Assembly: GCF_005780165.1 (NCBI RefSeq)
Contig: NZ_VAUV01000004.1
Span: 310,001 to 374,000 of the forward strand
Length of the DNA: 64,000 nucleotides
Direction of reading: 5' to 3'
DNA from: Phragmitibacter flavus
Lineage (GTDB): Bacteria > Verrucomicrobiota > Verrucomicrobiia > Verrucomicrobiales > Verrucomicrobiaceae
The notes under the pieces are model-generated. The model made no database searches. It was not told the origin of the DNA and saw only the letters and a list, made by a program, of their open reading frames with translations. The translations under genes and the position numbers were made by a program. Positions 8,259 to 16,753 of the stretch are shown here, piece after piece. Within the stretch, counting starts at the first letter, position 1. Every line of letters begins with the position of its first letter.

Positions 8259-9203
8259 TCAGTAACCCTCCGTCGCATCACTAAACGCATAGGGTGCCTG
8301 ATACGCTCCCGTTCTCTGCGCCTCAAGCTGCCTCAACAAATCATTCAACAACGACGACGCCCCAAAACGATACCTCGTGTTGCTCAGCCACGCATCGCCG
8401 AGCGTCTCTTTCACCGCCACCAAAAACTGCAGCGCCTGTTTCGCTGAACGAATCCCCCCCGCCGGTTTCATCGCAATCTCCACGCCGGTTGCCAGATAGA
8501 AATCACGGATCGCCTCAATCATCACCTGATTGTTTCCCAAGGTCGCATTCGCTGAGGTCTTGCCCGTGCTGGTCTTGATAAAATCGCCATCACGCAAAAC
8601 CCGCATCGCCAGGAAACTTGCCGCGCGGATGTTGTCATAAGTCTCCAGCTCGCTCGTCTCCAAAATCACCTTCAACGTTGCCGCTCCGCAAGCCTCACGC
8701 ACTTTGCCAATCTCATCCTGCACCAGGTCCAGCTCTCCACACAAAAACGCGCCACGATTGATCACCATGTCAATCTCATCCGCCCCATCCTCCACCGCCG
8801 TCCTCACCTCCTCCAACCTTGTCTTGAGCGGTGCCTGACCCGACGGAAACGCCGTCGCCACCGATGCCACCTTTACCGACGTTCCGCTCACGATTTTCTT
8901 CGCGTGCCTCACCATCGATGGATACACACACACCGCTGCCGTCGCAGGAACATCCTCCCGATCCATCGGTCGCAAAGCTTTGCGACACAATGACTCCACC
9001 TTCCCGGGGGTGTCTTTTCCTTCCAGCGTGGTGAGATCGATCATCGTCACCGCCAGATTCAACCCGAATAACTTTGCTCCTTTCTTCAGACTCCGCGTCG
9101 TGAACTTCGCCACCCGTTCCTCCACGCCCACCGCGTCGACCGTGCCAACTTCACTCAGCAGTTTTTGAATCGCAGTCATCGGAGTGGAAATGGAATTGAT
9201 CAC
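8259..9203 (-). CDS. deoC: Deoxyribose-phosphate aldolase
   Basis: Cleaves 2-deoxy-D-ribose 5-phosphate to acetaldehyde and glyceraldehyde 3-phosphate. The Schiff-base lysine lies in DFIKTSTGKTSANATL and the second conserved lysine in EIAMKPAGGIR; DEIDMVINRG and AAVCVYPSMV are also typical. At 314 aa it is longer than the usual 220-260, with extra residues at both ends. The GTG at 9203 directly abuts the TAA of the upstream ATPase gene with GGGTGGG just before; an ATG at 9179 is the alternative. The downstream ALDH probably removes the acetaldehyde, giving deoxynucleoside catabolism. Confidence 0.95.
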   Translation of the reverse strand: MINSISTPMTAIQKLLSEVGTVDAVGVEERVAKFTTRSLKKGAKLFGLNLAVTMIDLTTLEGKDTPGKVESLCRKALRPMDREDVPATAAVCVYPSMVRHAKKIVSGTSVKVASVATAFPSGQAPLKTRLEEVRTAVEDGADEIDMVINRGAFLCGELDLVQDEIGKVREACGAATLKVILETSELETYDNIRAASFLAMRVLRDGDFIKTSTGKTSANATLGNNQVMIEAIRDFYLATGVEIAMKPAGGIRSAKQALQFLVAVKETLGDAWLSNTRYRFGASSLLNDLLRQLEAQRTGAYQAPYAFSDATEGY

Positions 9204-11693
9204 TTAACCCACCCAGAGAATTCCCACGGCATCGACCGTGATGTTCTTCTTCAGTGGCACCAACTTGGCCGTCTCCAGCACCAGCGTGTTGGTGTCATAG
9301 GTATCAATGATCTTTTGTTTCTCCTCGCTAAACTGTTTGTCCAACGCCCGGATTTGTTCTTCGAGCTGGGCTGCCTCTTCTTCCGCACTGCCCACATCCT
9401 TCGACTCACGCCAGGCACTGCCCACCTTGTTCATCGTGGTCGCACTCACCAATCCCCCTCGACTTTTGCGACCAAACAGCGATCCCAGCACCGTCGCCCC
9501 GACCGTCATAACGGTCGACCAGCGCGCGCTGCTTGCCTGTGACTTCTGCGTCTCCACTTTCTGCATCGCGCGCGTGTATTTGGTTTTTAATGCCTCCACC
9601 TGCTTGCCCATCTTCGTGCGCAACTCCTCCACCGCCTGATCCCTCAACTCCCGTGCCGTCTGCGACACGCGAATCCGGAAATCATTCGCTGCTTCTCCAA
9701 AATTCGAGTAGGCATTCAACAGCGGGCTATAAGTCACCTCCGCCTGGTAGTTTGCATAAACCCAATCCACAAATGGACGCGATTGCGCCTTGTAGACCTG
9801 ATCTTTCAACAACGCATTCGGCAGCGTTTCAAAACTCGCATCCTCTACCGGATCTTTGTCCAGTTTTGCCAGTTCGGTTTCGCGATTCAACTCCACAGAC
9901 GTGTCCCAGTCGATCTTCGCATCTGCCGTATCAATGGGATTCGCCACGGTCACATTGACCCGCGAATTGATCTTCTTCTTTTCATCAATGAAGAGAACGG
10001 TCGCCGAGCGCAACAACGCCGGTCGATAAGTTACCCTGCGTGAGTCGGTCGGAAGAAAATACTCCACGGCTGAAGCTGGTAGCTTTGGCCGGAATGCCGC
10101 ACCGCCCGCTGCGATTTCTTCCTCATCTTCGGAACGGGTCCCCGGTGGCAGAAACGCCGCGTCTTCTTCATCAACCTCGACTTCGTCCGCTACCACCTTC
10201 GACTTCCTCCTGCGCGTCGATTTCGCCGCCCCACTCGACGCCTTGGCTTTGGCGAACTTGAACTGATCCCGCTTCGGATCCATCACCTCTTTGATCTGAT
10301 TGCGGCTCAGCGGGCCCCTCAAATAAGTCATGATCCAGCGCACACTGAACACCACCGGACCATCCTCATGCACGTTGTTCATCAGAAACACCCGGCTGCC
10401 CAAGTTCGCCAGCAATCGCTCGATGTCCGCGCGTTTGAAACTCACATTCTGACTGCTTGCCGCCCCTTCCAGACCATCCAGCACGCGCATCTTGTCGCGT
10501 TCCGTCTGCAAACGACCCAGCCACCAGGTGCCAATGTTCGACAGCGCCTTGTAATCTAGATCCACCGGGTTCTGCGTCGCCAGCAAAACGCCCAAGCCGA
10601 ACGCACGCGCCTGCTTCAAAAGAATCATCATTGGCTTCTTGCTCGGCGGATTCGCGGTTGGCGGCAGATAGCCGAAAATCTCGTCCATATACAGAATGGC
10701 CCGCAAACTGGTCGTGCCACTCTGTGCGCGCATCCAGCTCAAGACCTGGTTCAGCAGCAGGCTCACAAAAAACATGCGCTGCTCATCGCTCAAATGAGCG
10801 ATGGAAAAAATGCTCACCCGGGGTTTGCCTTCGGGCGTGTAAAGCATCTGCTGCATGTCCAGCGGCACCCCTTCCAGCCAGCTCGAAAAACTCGGCGACG
10901 CAATCAGGTTGTTCAGCTTCATCGCCAGCTCGATGCGCTTCTTCTCCGAGAGAAACTCATCCACCGCCACCACCCCGATTTTGTTGAACGGCGGCTGCTG
11001 CACCATCTGCACCAGCGACTCCAAAGTCACCCCGCGCCCTTTGCTCCAGCACGCACTAAAAATGTTCGCCAGCAAGATGTGCTCCGGCGACTGCATCGGA
11101 TCCCCATCCACCCCGGCAAGACTCAACAAACTCGTCGCACAGCTCTCCACGCGCTCGTGAAAAATTTCGGCATCTTCCAACACCTCTTCGGATGGTGCAT
11201 CCAGCGATGCCACAATGCTCACCGGAATGCCCGCACTGCTGCCCGGCGTGAACACATTGACATCAATCCGGTCGCGCAACTTACGAATCCGCTCCGCCGA
11301 CTGACCCCAATCGCCCAATCCCTTGCTCCACATCGCCGCCTGTCCCGCGGCAAATTCGTCCACCGTTTTGCCTTTCTTGCGGGCATCCTCCTCATTCACC
11401 CATGGCTTGAACTCCTCAGCGCTCAGATTGGGAAACTGCAGCAGAAAGTTGGCGATGTCCCCTTTTGGATCGATTGCGATGACCGGAATCCCGTCCATCG
11501 CCGCTTCCTCAAGCAGCGCCATGCACAGGCCCGTCTTGCCGGAGCCTGTCATTCCAAGAACCACGCCGTGGGTCACCAGATCTTTTGAATCATACAGGAT
11601 CAGATCATCCTGAAGCTTTTTCGTTTCGATGTCGTAGCCACGACCGAGATAAAATGAACCTGGCAGCTCGTAGGATTCCGGGGTGATTTCCAT
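9204..11693 (-). CDS. HerA/DUF87-type ATPase
   Basis: 829 aa. The Walker A motif GMTGSGKT is at residues 47-54 and IAIDPKGDIANF follows, as in HerA/VirB4-like pumps. Walker B is in AILYMDEIFGYL, with a sensor-like LLATQNPVDLDYKALSN and an arginine-rich WWLGRLQTERDK. After about residue 480 comes a charged linker (STRRRKSK, EVDEEDAAF), then a domain with SRPFVDWVYANYQ and long coiled coils (RELRDQAVEELRTKMGKQ; SAEEEAAQLEEQIRALDKQF). The family includes helicases and protein or DNA pumps; no partner NurA nuclease is next to it. It heads the deoC operon, and I cannot assign a cellular role. Confidence 0.8.
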   Translation of the reverse strand: MEITPESYELPGSFYLGRGYDIETKKLQDDLILYDSKDLVTHGVVLGMTGSGKTGLCMALLEEAAMDGIPVIAIDPKGDIANFLLQFPNLSAEEFKPWVNEEDARKKGKTVDEFAAGQAAMWSKGLGDWGQSAERIRKLRDRIDVNVFTPGSSAGIPVSIVASLDAPSEEVLEDAEIFHERVESCATSLLSLAGVDGDPMQSPEHILLANIFSACWSKGRGVTLESLVQMVQQPPFNKIGVVAVDEFLSEKKRIELAMKLNNLIASPSFSSWLEGVPLDMQQMLYTPEGKPRVSIFSIAHLSDEQRMFFVSLLLNQVLSWMRAQSGTTSLRAILYMDEIFGYLPPTANPPSKKPMMILLKQARAFGLGVLLATQNPVDLDYKALSNIGTWWLGRLQTERDKMRVLDGLEGAASSQNVSFKRADIERLLANLGSRVFLMNNVHEDGPVVFSVRWIMTYLRGPLSRNQIKEVMDPKRDQFKFAKAKASSGAAKSTRRRKSKVVADEVEVDEEDAAFLPPGTRSEDEEEIAAGGAAFRPKLPASAVEYFLPTDSRRVTYRPALLRSATVLFIDEKKKINSRVNVTVANPIDTADAKIDWDTSVELNRETELAKLDKDPVEDASFETLPNALLKDQVYKAQSRPFVDWVYANYQAEVTYSPLLNAYSNFGEAANDFRIRVSQTARELRDQAVEELRTKMGKQVEALKTKYTRAMQKVETQKSQASSARWSTVMTVGATVLGSLFGRKSRGGLVSATTMNKVGSAWRESKDVGSAEEEAAQLEEQIRALDKQFSEEKQKIIDTYDTNTLVLETAKLVPLKKNITVDAVGILWVG

Positions 11694-11784
11694 GGGTAAT
11701 CAAGAATGGTTGGCCTGGAGCAATGAACTGACCTCGCCCGCAGTTCTGACTGTTTACCCATAAACTCACCCAAACACAAGAAAA

Positions 11785-11807
11785 GGCGCGTGAAGAATCC
11801 ACGCGCC
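11785..11807 (-). terminator. Intrinsic terminator of trxA
   Basis: Perfect 8-bp stem GGCGCGTG/CACGCGCC with a 7-nt loop. On the minus strand it is followed by TTTTCTTGTG, placing it about 65 nt after the trxA stop. Weaker T's on the plus side could make it bidirectional. Confidence 0.8.
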
Positions 11808-11870
11808 TTTAAAATCTGAATTTAGCGACCTGACTGGCAGTCTTTGAGTCGATATGTCCCGCGCCTTAAA

Positions 11871-12197
11871 TTACAGCGCCTGGACTTTGCTCAGGATGGC
11901 ACCTTTCGACTGCACACCCACGATCGTGTCTTTCTGCACACCGTCCTTAAAGAACACCAGCATCGGGATCGAACGCACATTGAACTGGGCGGCAAGATTG
12001 GAAGCCTCGTCGACATTCACCTTGGCGATCTTGACCTTGCCCGCCTGTTCGGTGGCGAGCTCTTCAAGGATTGGGGTAAGCATCCGACAGGGTCCGCACC
12101 ATTCGGCCCAAAAATCGACCACCACAGGAATGGTGGAGTTCGTGACTTCCTCGGCAAAATTTTCTTCAGTGAGGGTAATGAGATTTTCGCTGGCCAT
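11871..12197 (-). CDS. trxA: Thioredoxin
   Basis: 108 aa, the standard cytoplasmic thioredoxin length. The redox motif WCGPC is at residues 33-37, with the buried Asp28 in VVVDFWAEW, the cis-proline segment SIPMLVFF and the ending VGVQSKGAILSKV. It reduces protein disulfides using thioredoxin reductase, which is not in this window. The gene stands alone with a strong terminator 3' and the rpsU terminator region 5', so it probably has its own promoter. Confidence 0.97.
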   Translation of the reverse strand: MASENLITLTEENFAEEVTNSTIPVVVDFWAEWCGPCRMLTPILEELATEQAGKVKIAKVNVDEASNLAAQFNVRSIPMLVFFKDGVQKDTIVGVQSKGAILSKVQAL

Positions 12198-12328
12198 AGA
12201 TGCTTTCTAGTTGTGAAGAATGATTACGTGACACCGTGGCAGCCGGACGTGCGGAATCAACCAAAATCCTCGCCCCTTCTTCATCGGAATTGACATGGGT
12301 TCATCCCCATTCCCCGCACAAAAAAAGC

Positions 12329-12349
12329 CACACAGCCCGGGGCTGTGTG
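12329..12349 (-). terminator. Intrinsic terminator of rpsU
   Basis: 9-bp perfect stem CACACAGCC/GGCTGTGTG with a 3-nt loop, followed on the minus strand by GGCTTTTTTTG. T's on the plus side (12352-12356) make it usable in both directions. Confidence 0.85.
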
Positions 12350-12429
12350 ACTTTTTAGAAATGATTCGGATGAGGTTACCTGCTCAGCAGCCAAGCTGCA
12401 CAAGCCGGTTACGCCTTTGACCGGCCTTC

Positions 12430-12672
12430 TTAGGCAATCTCAGCACCGCCTTCGGCTCTTTCGCCGGCAGCAGGCTTGTTCATCGAGAAACGGAAACGGA
12501 TTTTACCACGTTTGGCAGCAGCACGGGCCTTGCGACGGGTTTTTTCAACCGGGGTCTCGAAAGCGCGCAGACGACGAACTTCTTCAAGAATACCTTCTGA
12601 CTCAAGTTTGGTTTTGAGGCGTTTGAGGGCGCGGTCGACGGGCTCTCCTTTTTTGACTTGAATCTCTGGCAT
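12430..12672 (-). CDS. rpsU: Ribosomal protein bS21
   Basis: 80 aa from the ATG at 12672 (MPEIQVKKGEPVDRALKRLK), the conserved bS21 N-terminus; the open frame continues upstream but that part is not family-like. ETPVEKTRRKARAAAKR is the basic C-terminal helix. An acidic, Gly/Ala-rich tail (GERAEGGAEIA) extends slightly past the usual end. It binds the 3' end of 16S rRNA near the anti-Shine-Dalgarno. It is divergent from fmt, with 122 nt between the starts. Confidence 0.93.
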   Translation of the reverse strand: MPEIQVKKGEPVDRALKRLKTKLESEGILEEVRRLRAFETPVEKTRRKARAAAKRGKIRFRFSMNKPAAGERAEGGAEIA

Positions 12673-12794
12673 GGTGGCTTGGGTTGACTTTGGTTGGGCT
12701 TGAAACGAAAGGAAAAATTGAAAATTGGGCTGGTAAAGTTGCCCATCAATTGGCTTCGTCAACTAAAATTGCAGTTTCCCTTCTTTTCCCATCC

Positions 12795-13736
12795 ATGCGT
12801 CTTGTTTTTCTCGCCACCGGTGACATCGGACTTCCCTCCCTTGAAGCCCTCATCGCCTCCAAAGATCACGAACTGGTGGCCGTTGTCACCCAGCCCGACA
12901 AACCGGTGGGACGCAAACTGGTGCTCACGCCGCCTCAAATCAAAGTGCGCGCGCTCGAAGCCGGACTCCCCGTTCTCCAACCCGAAAAGATCCGCCTCGA
13001 ACTCGACGCCCTCAAAGCTCTCAACGCCGATGTTTTTGTGGTCGTCGCCTATGGACAACTGCTGCCTGCGAGCGTGTTGAACATCCCCCGGTTGGCCTGC
13101 CTGAACATCCATGCCTCTCTTCTGCCGCGGCATCGCGGTGCCTCACCCATCCAGGCCGCCATCCGCGAAGGAGATTTCGCCTCCGGCATCACCATCATGT
13201 GGATGGATGAAGGCCTCGACACGGGCCCCATTCTTCTTCAACACGAAACCGTGCTGCAGCCCGATGACACCGGAGGTAGCTTGCACGACCGCCTCGCCGC
13301 CATGGCCCCAGCCGCCCTCGCCGAGGCCCTCGCACTCATCAGCAGTGGCAACGCTCCGAAGATTGCCCAAGACCACGATCTCTCCACCCACAGTCGCAAA
13401 CTCGAACGCGCCCACGGGAAAATCGACTGGTCGCTCGATGCCCTCCGACTAGAGCGGCTCATCCGAGCTTATCAACCCTGGCCCGGCACTTATTGTCTCA
13501 TTCCGACCAAAAACGGCGTTCAGGCCACTTTGAAAATCCACAGTGCCCACGTCGTCGAACACAGCGACGCCTGCCCCATCGGCGGCACCATCCTTTCCAC
13601 CGACGGTCATCTTCTCATGGCCTGCGGCAGCGGCGTCCTAGAACTCAGGGAAGTGCAACTTGAAGGCCGCAAACGCATGCCCGCCGCCGAATTCGTCCGT
13701 GGTCAAGGCTTGCGCGCCGGTGACGTGTTGAGTTGA
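12795..13736 (+). CDS. fmt: Methionyl-tRNA formyltransferase
   Basis: 313 aa from the ATG at 12795, which gives the family start RLVFLATGDIGLPSLEAL; upstream in-frame codons lie in the spacer. It formylates initiator Met-tRNA using 10-formyl-THF. Diagnostic segments are VVTQPDKPVGRK, the catalytic Asn-His pair and formate site in CLNIHASLLPRHRGASPIQ, and DTGPILLQ. The C-terminal OB-fold domain follows (RLERLIRAYQPWPGT). No def gene is adjacent. A large repeat hairpin lies directly downstream. Confidence 0.97.
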   Translation: MRLVFLATGDIGLPSLEALIASKDHELVAVVTQPDKPVGRKLVLTPPQIKVRALEAGLPVLQPEKIRLELDALKALNADVFVVVAYGQLLPASVLNIPRLACLNIHASLLPRHRGASPIQAAIREGDFASGITIMWMDEGLDTGPILLQHETVLQPDDTGGSLHDRLAAMAPAALAEALALISSGNAPKIAQDHDLSTHSRKLERAHGKIDWSLDALRLERLIRAYQPWPGTYCLIPTKNGVQATLKIHSAHVVEHSDACPIGGTILSTDGHLLMACGSGVLELREVQLEGRKRMPAAEFVRGQGLRAGDVLS

Positions 13737-13751
13737 AGCAATTCCGGAAAG

Positions 13752-13814
13752 GGACCGCGAAGTTTCACTTCGCTTAACTCACCAACTTCAGAGCGAAGTA
13801 AAACTTCGCGGTCC
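13752..13814. repeat. Family A repeat, paired double hairpin
   Basis: Arms of 22 nt (13752-13773 and 13793-13814, one mismatch) around a 19-nt loop. Each arm starts or ends with GGACCGCGAAGT and is itself a small hairpin (GCGAAGT/ACTTCGC), so the unit can fold as one long stem or a cruciform. A single arm with the exact right-arm sequence occurs at 22709-22730. It could terminate fmt transcripts. Confidence 0.85.
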
Positions 13815-13864
13815 TTTCAGCGTCTCCACAACCCCCTTCACACTGACTCGCATACACAAAAAAA

Positions 13865-13885
13865 GCCCGCTTTCATCAAGCAGGC
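13865..13885 (-). terminator. Intrinsic terminator of the rplU-rpmA operon
   Basis: 8-bp stem (GCCTGCTT/AAGCGGGC on the minus strand, one G-U pair) with a 5-nt loop, followed by seven T's. It lies about 40 nt after the rpmA stop. Confidence 0.85.
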
Positions 13886-13925
13886 CTTTTCTAAAATGAG
13901 TCTTCTCGAACGAGTCGAAAGAGAA

Positions 13926-14186
13926 TTAAGCGGTCACCACTTCAGCAGCGTCCACATTGATGCGACGTCCACCTTTGTCGAAACGCACCTGACCGTCCAC
14001 CAAGGAGTAGATCGTGAAGTCTTTTCCGAGGCCGACGTTCTTGCCTGGGGTCCATTTGGTGCCACGCTGACGGCAAATGATGTTGCCGGCGATGACGATT
14101 TCAGAACCGAATTTTTTGATGCCGAGGCGTTTGCTTTGGCTGTCGCGACCGTTTTTAACGGAACCTTGTCCTTTTTTGTGAGCCAT
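13926..14186 (-). CDS. rpmA: Ribosomal protein bL27
   Basis: 86 aa. The N-terminus [20 protein letters not shown] reaches the peptidyl-transferase centre in the family and needs no cleavage here (no Firmicutes-type leader). [19 protein letters not shown] and [13 protein letters not shown] are diagnostic. It follows rplU by 49 nt on the same strand, the usual rplU-rpmA pairing, and a strong terminator follows. An AGGAGATCTCC palindrome sits just before the start and supplies the ribosome site. Confidence 0.97.
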   Translation of the reverse strand: MAHKKGQGSVKNGRDSQSKRLGIKKFGSEIVIAGNIICRQRGTKWTPGKNVGLGKDFTIYSLVDGQVRFDKGGRRINVDAAEVVTA

Positions 14187-14235
14187 GAGGAGATCTCCTT
14201 AAAAAATATGTGCAGTAGCTGCTTTGCGCTGCGGG

Positions 14236-14550
14236 TTAGGCGTTGATGCTGGTGATTCGGATGTGCGTCAATTGCTGACGGTGACCTTTGGTCTTGTGGT
14301 AGCCTTTGCGGCGTTTGAATTTGAAAGCGGTCACTTTAGGAGCGCGGAATTGTTTCAACACTTCAGCCACCACGGTCGCGCCACTGATGAAAGGAGCGCC
14401 AATGTTGAGGGTGTCGCCTTCGCCAGCTGCCAGAACTTGGTCAAAAGTCAAAGAAGCACCCTGCTCACCTTCGAGCTTTTCGATTTCCAAATGTTCGCCC
14501 ACGGAAACTTTGTATTGTTTCCCGCCGGTTTTGATGACTGCGTATGCCAT
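14236..14550 (-). CDS. rplU: Ribosomal protein bL21
   Basis: 104 aa from the ATG at 14550 (MAYAVIKTGGKQYKVSVGE), the universal bL21 start; 27 further upstream in-frame residues are not conserved. FKRRKGYHKTKGHRQQLTHIRI is the rRNA-binding C-terminus (quoted in part: KRRKGYHKTKGHRQ). It binds 23S rRNA with bL20. It leads the rplU-rpmA operon. The 132 nt between its start and the radical SAM gene end should hold the promoter, but I cannot pick a convincing -35/-10 pair. Confidence 0.97.
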   Translation of the reverse strand: MAYAVIKTGGKQYKVSVGEHLEIEKLEGEQGASLTFDQVLAAGEGDTLNIGAPFISGATVVAEVLKQFRAPKVTAFKFKRRKGYHKTKGHRQQLTHIRITSINA

Positions 14551-14682
14551 AAGACTAAAAATTGATCGGTTAAGATGCCCTGCCTTGGTAAGAAAGGGCC
14601 GGTAAACTGACACAGTGTTGGGGGAGAGCAACCTATTTTTAAAATAATTGCCTCTGCCCCAGCTTAACCGAAGGCAAACCTA

Positions 14683-15951
14683 CTATTTTGCACCCGCCAG
14701 GACTGGCTCAACCGCCGCTTTCACCGGCTGCACAGGCGCGGCGGCGGTCGGTGATAGTTTTTTGTAAACGCCGAAGTCCTGATAAAAAAACCGCTTGGCG
14801 ATCCAATACATCCAGTGTTTTTCCGGCACCTGCTCCTCCTCGACCCATTGACTCGGACGCGGGCTCATCCGATCCAGCTCGGCCACCGCACTCTGACGAA
14901 TCGTCGTATCTTTCGCGCCATGCTTCTGCGCCAGTTCCTTCACCAAATCCGGACGCTCCAACACGATGCAACCGCGCGTGTGTCTCGCCGCCGTCTCACG
15001 AAAATCGGCGAGGAAGGCACTATTCGTGAAGGTCTCATACAAACCGCGCTTGTCCTTGATGTCCTCCGTCGCGAATTGAATGATCGGACAAGGCTCGATG
15101 TGCCCGCCCGGACTGACGTGGTGACTGATCCCCGTCGCCATCGGACACAAGGCCTGCCCCGCATGATCGTAATAGGCGTCGACAATCGCAATCGGCTTTT
15201 TCGCCCGCATGTTGACCACAAACCGGCGCACTTTTTTGATCTGTTCAGGACTCAGCGCCAGGTTGGCATTGATCTTCGGTCCCACCGGACGGTAGGTGTG
15301 AAACCAAGTGTAATGCACGCCCATGTCGATGAGCTTGTCGAGCCACGACTCCGTCAGCAAATCATCCACATTGCTCTGACAAAGACTGGTCGCCACGCCA
15401 GTGAGGAGCTTCTCGTCGAGGCAATTCTGCAATCCCCGCAACGTGCGGTTCAGAACATTTTTATTGCCGCGCCGTTCATCGCTCACCGTCGAAGTGCCTT
15501 CAATGCTCACCAGCGGCGTCGCATTGCCAAGCTGCCGCAGCGATTTCGCGGTTTTCTCGGTAATCATCTGCCCATTGGTAAAGACTTGGAAATAACAATC
15601 CGGATGCTGCGCCAGCAAATCGAGCAATTCCGGGTGCATGAACGGTTCTCCGCCAAGAATGCCAAAAAACGAATTCCCATGTTCACGGGCGTCATTGATC
15701 GTGCGATTTAATGTATCGAGATCAATCGCCGTGCGCGGTGCCTCGACATCCACCCAGCACCCCTGGCATCGCAAATTGCAGGAGTTCAGGATGCTCACAT
15801 AAAGAAACGGCGGAAAATAAATCCCCTTTTTCATGCGCTGCCGAAACAGCAAAACCGACCGCGCCCCTTTGAATCCAAAGTTCCAAGCGACTTTCGCCAG
15901 GCACTGCGGGTCCACTGTCGTCAGCATTCGGTTGGTGAGGGAAAAAATCAT
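14683..15951 (-). CDS. Radical SAM protein of unknown specificity
   Basis: 422 aa. The cluster motif CNLRCQGCW (CxxxCxxC) follows PPFLYVSILNS, and SAM-binding segments are FFGILGGEPFMHPEL and YFQVFTNGQMI. A C-terminal region with CPMATGISHHVSPGGHIEPC could be a small auxiliary-cluster or SPASM-like module, but it has fewer cysteines than anaerobic sulfatase-maturating enzymes. Family context would allow a peptide- or lipid-modifying role; no substrate gene is adjacent. An amphipathic, aromatic C-terminus (HWMYWIAKRFFYQDFG) may touch a membrane. The sulfatases at 56-60 kb need a maturase, but this gene lacks the expected cysteine set. Confidence 0.8.
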   Translation of the reverse strand: MIFSLTNRMLTTVDPQCLAKVAWNFGFKGARSVLLFRQRMKKGIYFPPFLYVSILNSCNLRCQGCWVDVEAPRTAIDLDTLNRTINDAREHGNSFFGILGGEPFMHPELLDLLAQHPDCYFQVFTNGQMITEKTAKSLRQLGNATPLVSIEGTSTVSDERRGNKNVLNRTLRGLQNCLDEKLLTGVATSLCQSNVDDLLTESWLDKLIDMGVHYTWFHTYRPVGPKINANLALSPEQIKKVRRFVVNMRAKKPIAIVDAYYDHAGQALCPMATGISHHVSPGGHIEPCPIIQFATEDIKDKRGLYETFTNSAFLADFRETAARHTRGCIVLERPDLVKELAQKHGAKDTTIRQSAVAELDRMSPRPSQWVEEEQVPEKHWMYWIAKRFFYQDFGVYKKLSPTAAAPVQPVKAAVEPVLAGAK

Positions 15952-16032
15952 AAAGCGACTCTAAACAATAACGCCGCCCGGCGTGAAGTGATACAGCAGA
16001 TTTGTGATGTCGCCGGAATCGACTGAATTCTC

Positions 16033-16050
16033 ATCTGTGTTCATTTGCGG
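16033..16050. repeat. Degraded copy of the ACACAGAT-type repeat
   Basis: ATCTGTGTTCATTTGCGG matches the last 18 nt of the 30-nt repeat at 6615-6644 except at three positions. It lies in the gene-free stretch 15952-16177 next to a family B repeat. Confidence 0.4.
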
Positions 16051-16100
16051 CCCTTAACCTCTTCAAATTGCAGACAAATTCGCATTCGCCATTCCCCAAA

Positions 16101-16159
16101 GTAGAAGGCTCGTCCCGAGCCTTTCATCCAAACGGCAAGGGCCGGGACGGCCCTTCTAA
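16101..16159. repeat. Family B repeat, paired double hairpin
   Basis: Left arm GGCTCGTCCCGAGCC and right arm GGGCCGGGACGGCCC are each hairpins, and the two halves (16103-16123 and 16137-16157) also pair with each other at 18 of 21 positions. A second copy is at 50745-50805. Here it lies 3' of the GcvH-like gene. Confidence 0.85.
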
Positions 16160-16177
16160 TTTCAACCACGCATAGTC

Positions 16178-16645
16178 TCAATGCCCCTCATCATCGCCAT
16201 AACCCGCTTCCTGCATCTTCCGAATCGTCTCCTCCAGCAGCGCCAAATACCCCTGCCCATCCATCGATTCCTCCTCCGGTTCTCCCCGCGCCGCATACAA
16301 CCAGCCCACCACATACGGATCCTTTTTCACAATGCACGCGTCCGCCTGCAGCTCCGGATTGGTGCTCGCAAAGCTCCCATTCATCACACAATACACATCG
16401 CTCGCGGCCTTGAACCCTTCGACGCTGCCGATATTTTGACCCGACTCAATCGTGTCGCCTTCCTTCACCGAAAACTCACTGTCCACCAATTCACCCAACA
16501 TCCGCGTGGCAAATTTGGTGAACCCCACCCGCCACAGCCCCGGTTCGCCTTCCACCGGTGCCATCCAATAATGACTCGGCGAATAACGGTAGTGCTCCGG
16601 AAAACGGGCGGAAAAGCGGGCGTGTTTGAAGCGAAGAAAATTCAT
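16178..16645 (-). CDS. Glycine-cleavage H-like lipoyl carrier protein
   Basis: 155 aa from the ATG at 16645. The GcvH fold is shown by SHYWMAPVEGEPGLWRVGFT, GELVDSEFSVKEGD, and the lipoylation site SVEGFKAASDVYCVMNG with the central Lys. WLYAARGEPE and ALLEETIRKMQEAGY form the end, about 25 residues longer than classic GcvH. No gcvT, gcvP or lpd gene is near, and the N-terminus (NFLRFKHARFSARFPEHYRY) is unusual. It may be a stand-alone lipoyl carrier rather than the main GcvH. It is divergent from ridA across a 108-nt spacer with a large palindrome. Confidence 0.85.
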   Translation of the reverse strand: MNFLRFKHARFSARFPEHYRYSPSHYWMAPVEGEPGLWRVGFTKFATRMLGELVDSEFSVKEGDTIESGQNIGSVEGFKAASDVYCVMNGSFASTNPELQADACIVKKDPYVVGWLYAARGEPEEESMDGQGYLALLEETIRKMQEAGYGDDEGH

Positions 16646-16658
16646 GGAGGAGACAAAA

Positions 16659-16740
16659 GACAAAAGACTTGAAGACACAAGAAACGGATCACAAAGTCAC
16701 CGTTTCAGGTCTTTTGTCATTTGTCTTCAAGTCTTCTGTC
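16659..16740. repeat. Interrupted palindrome between divergent gcvH-like and ridA starts
   Basis: Outer arms 16659-16677 and 16722-16740 pair at 18 of 19 positions (GACTTGAAGACA core). Inner arms GAAACGG (16681-16687) and CCGTTTC (16700-16706) pair perfectly over a 12-nt loop. The right side carries an extra GTCTTTTGTC unit. Both genes start within 32 nt of an outer arm. Confidence 0.8.
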
Positions 16741-16753
16741 CATTTTTTATTTT

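Noticed and set aside
12401-12428. Hairpin AAGCCGGT/ACCGGCCTT overlapping the rpsU 3' side
   Set aside because: It has a one-base bulge and no T-run; the strong terminator at 12329-12349 explains rpsU termination.
14683-15951. Radical SAM gene as the anaerobic sulfatase maturase for the sulfatase cluster
   Set aside because: Too few cysteines for the two auxiliary clusters of known maturases, and 40 kb away from the sulfatases.
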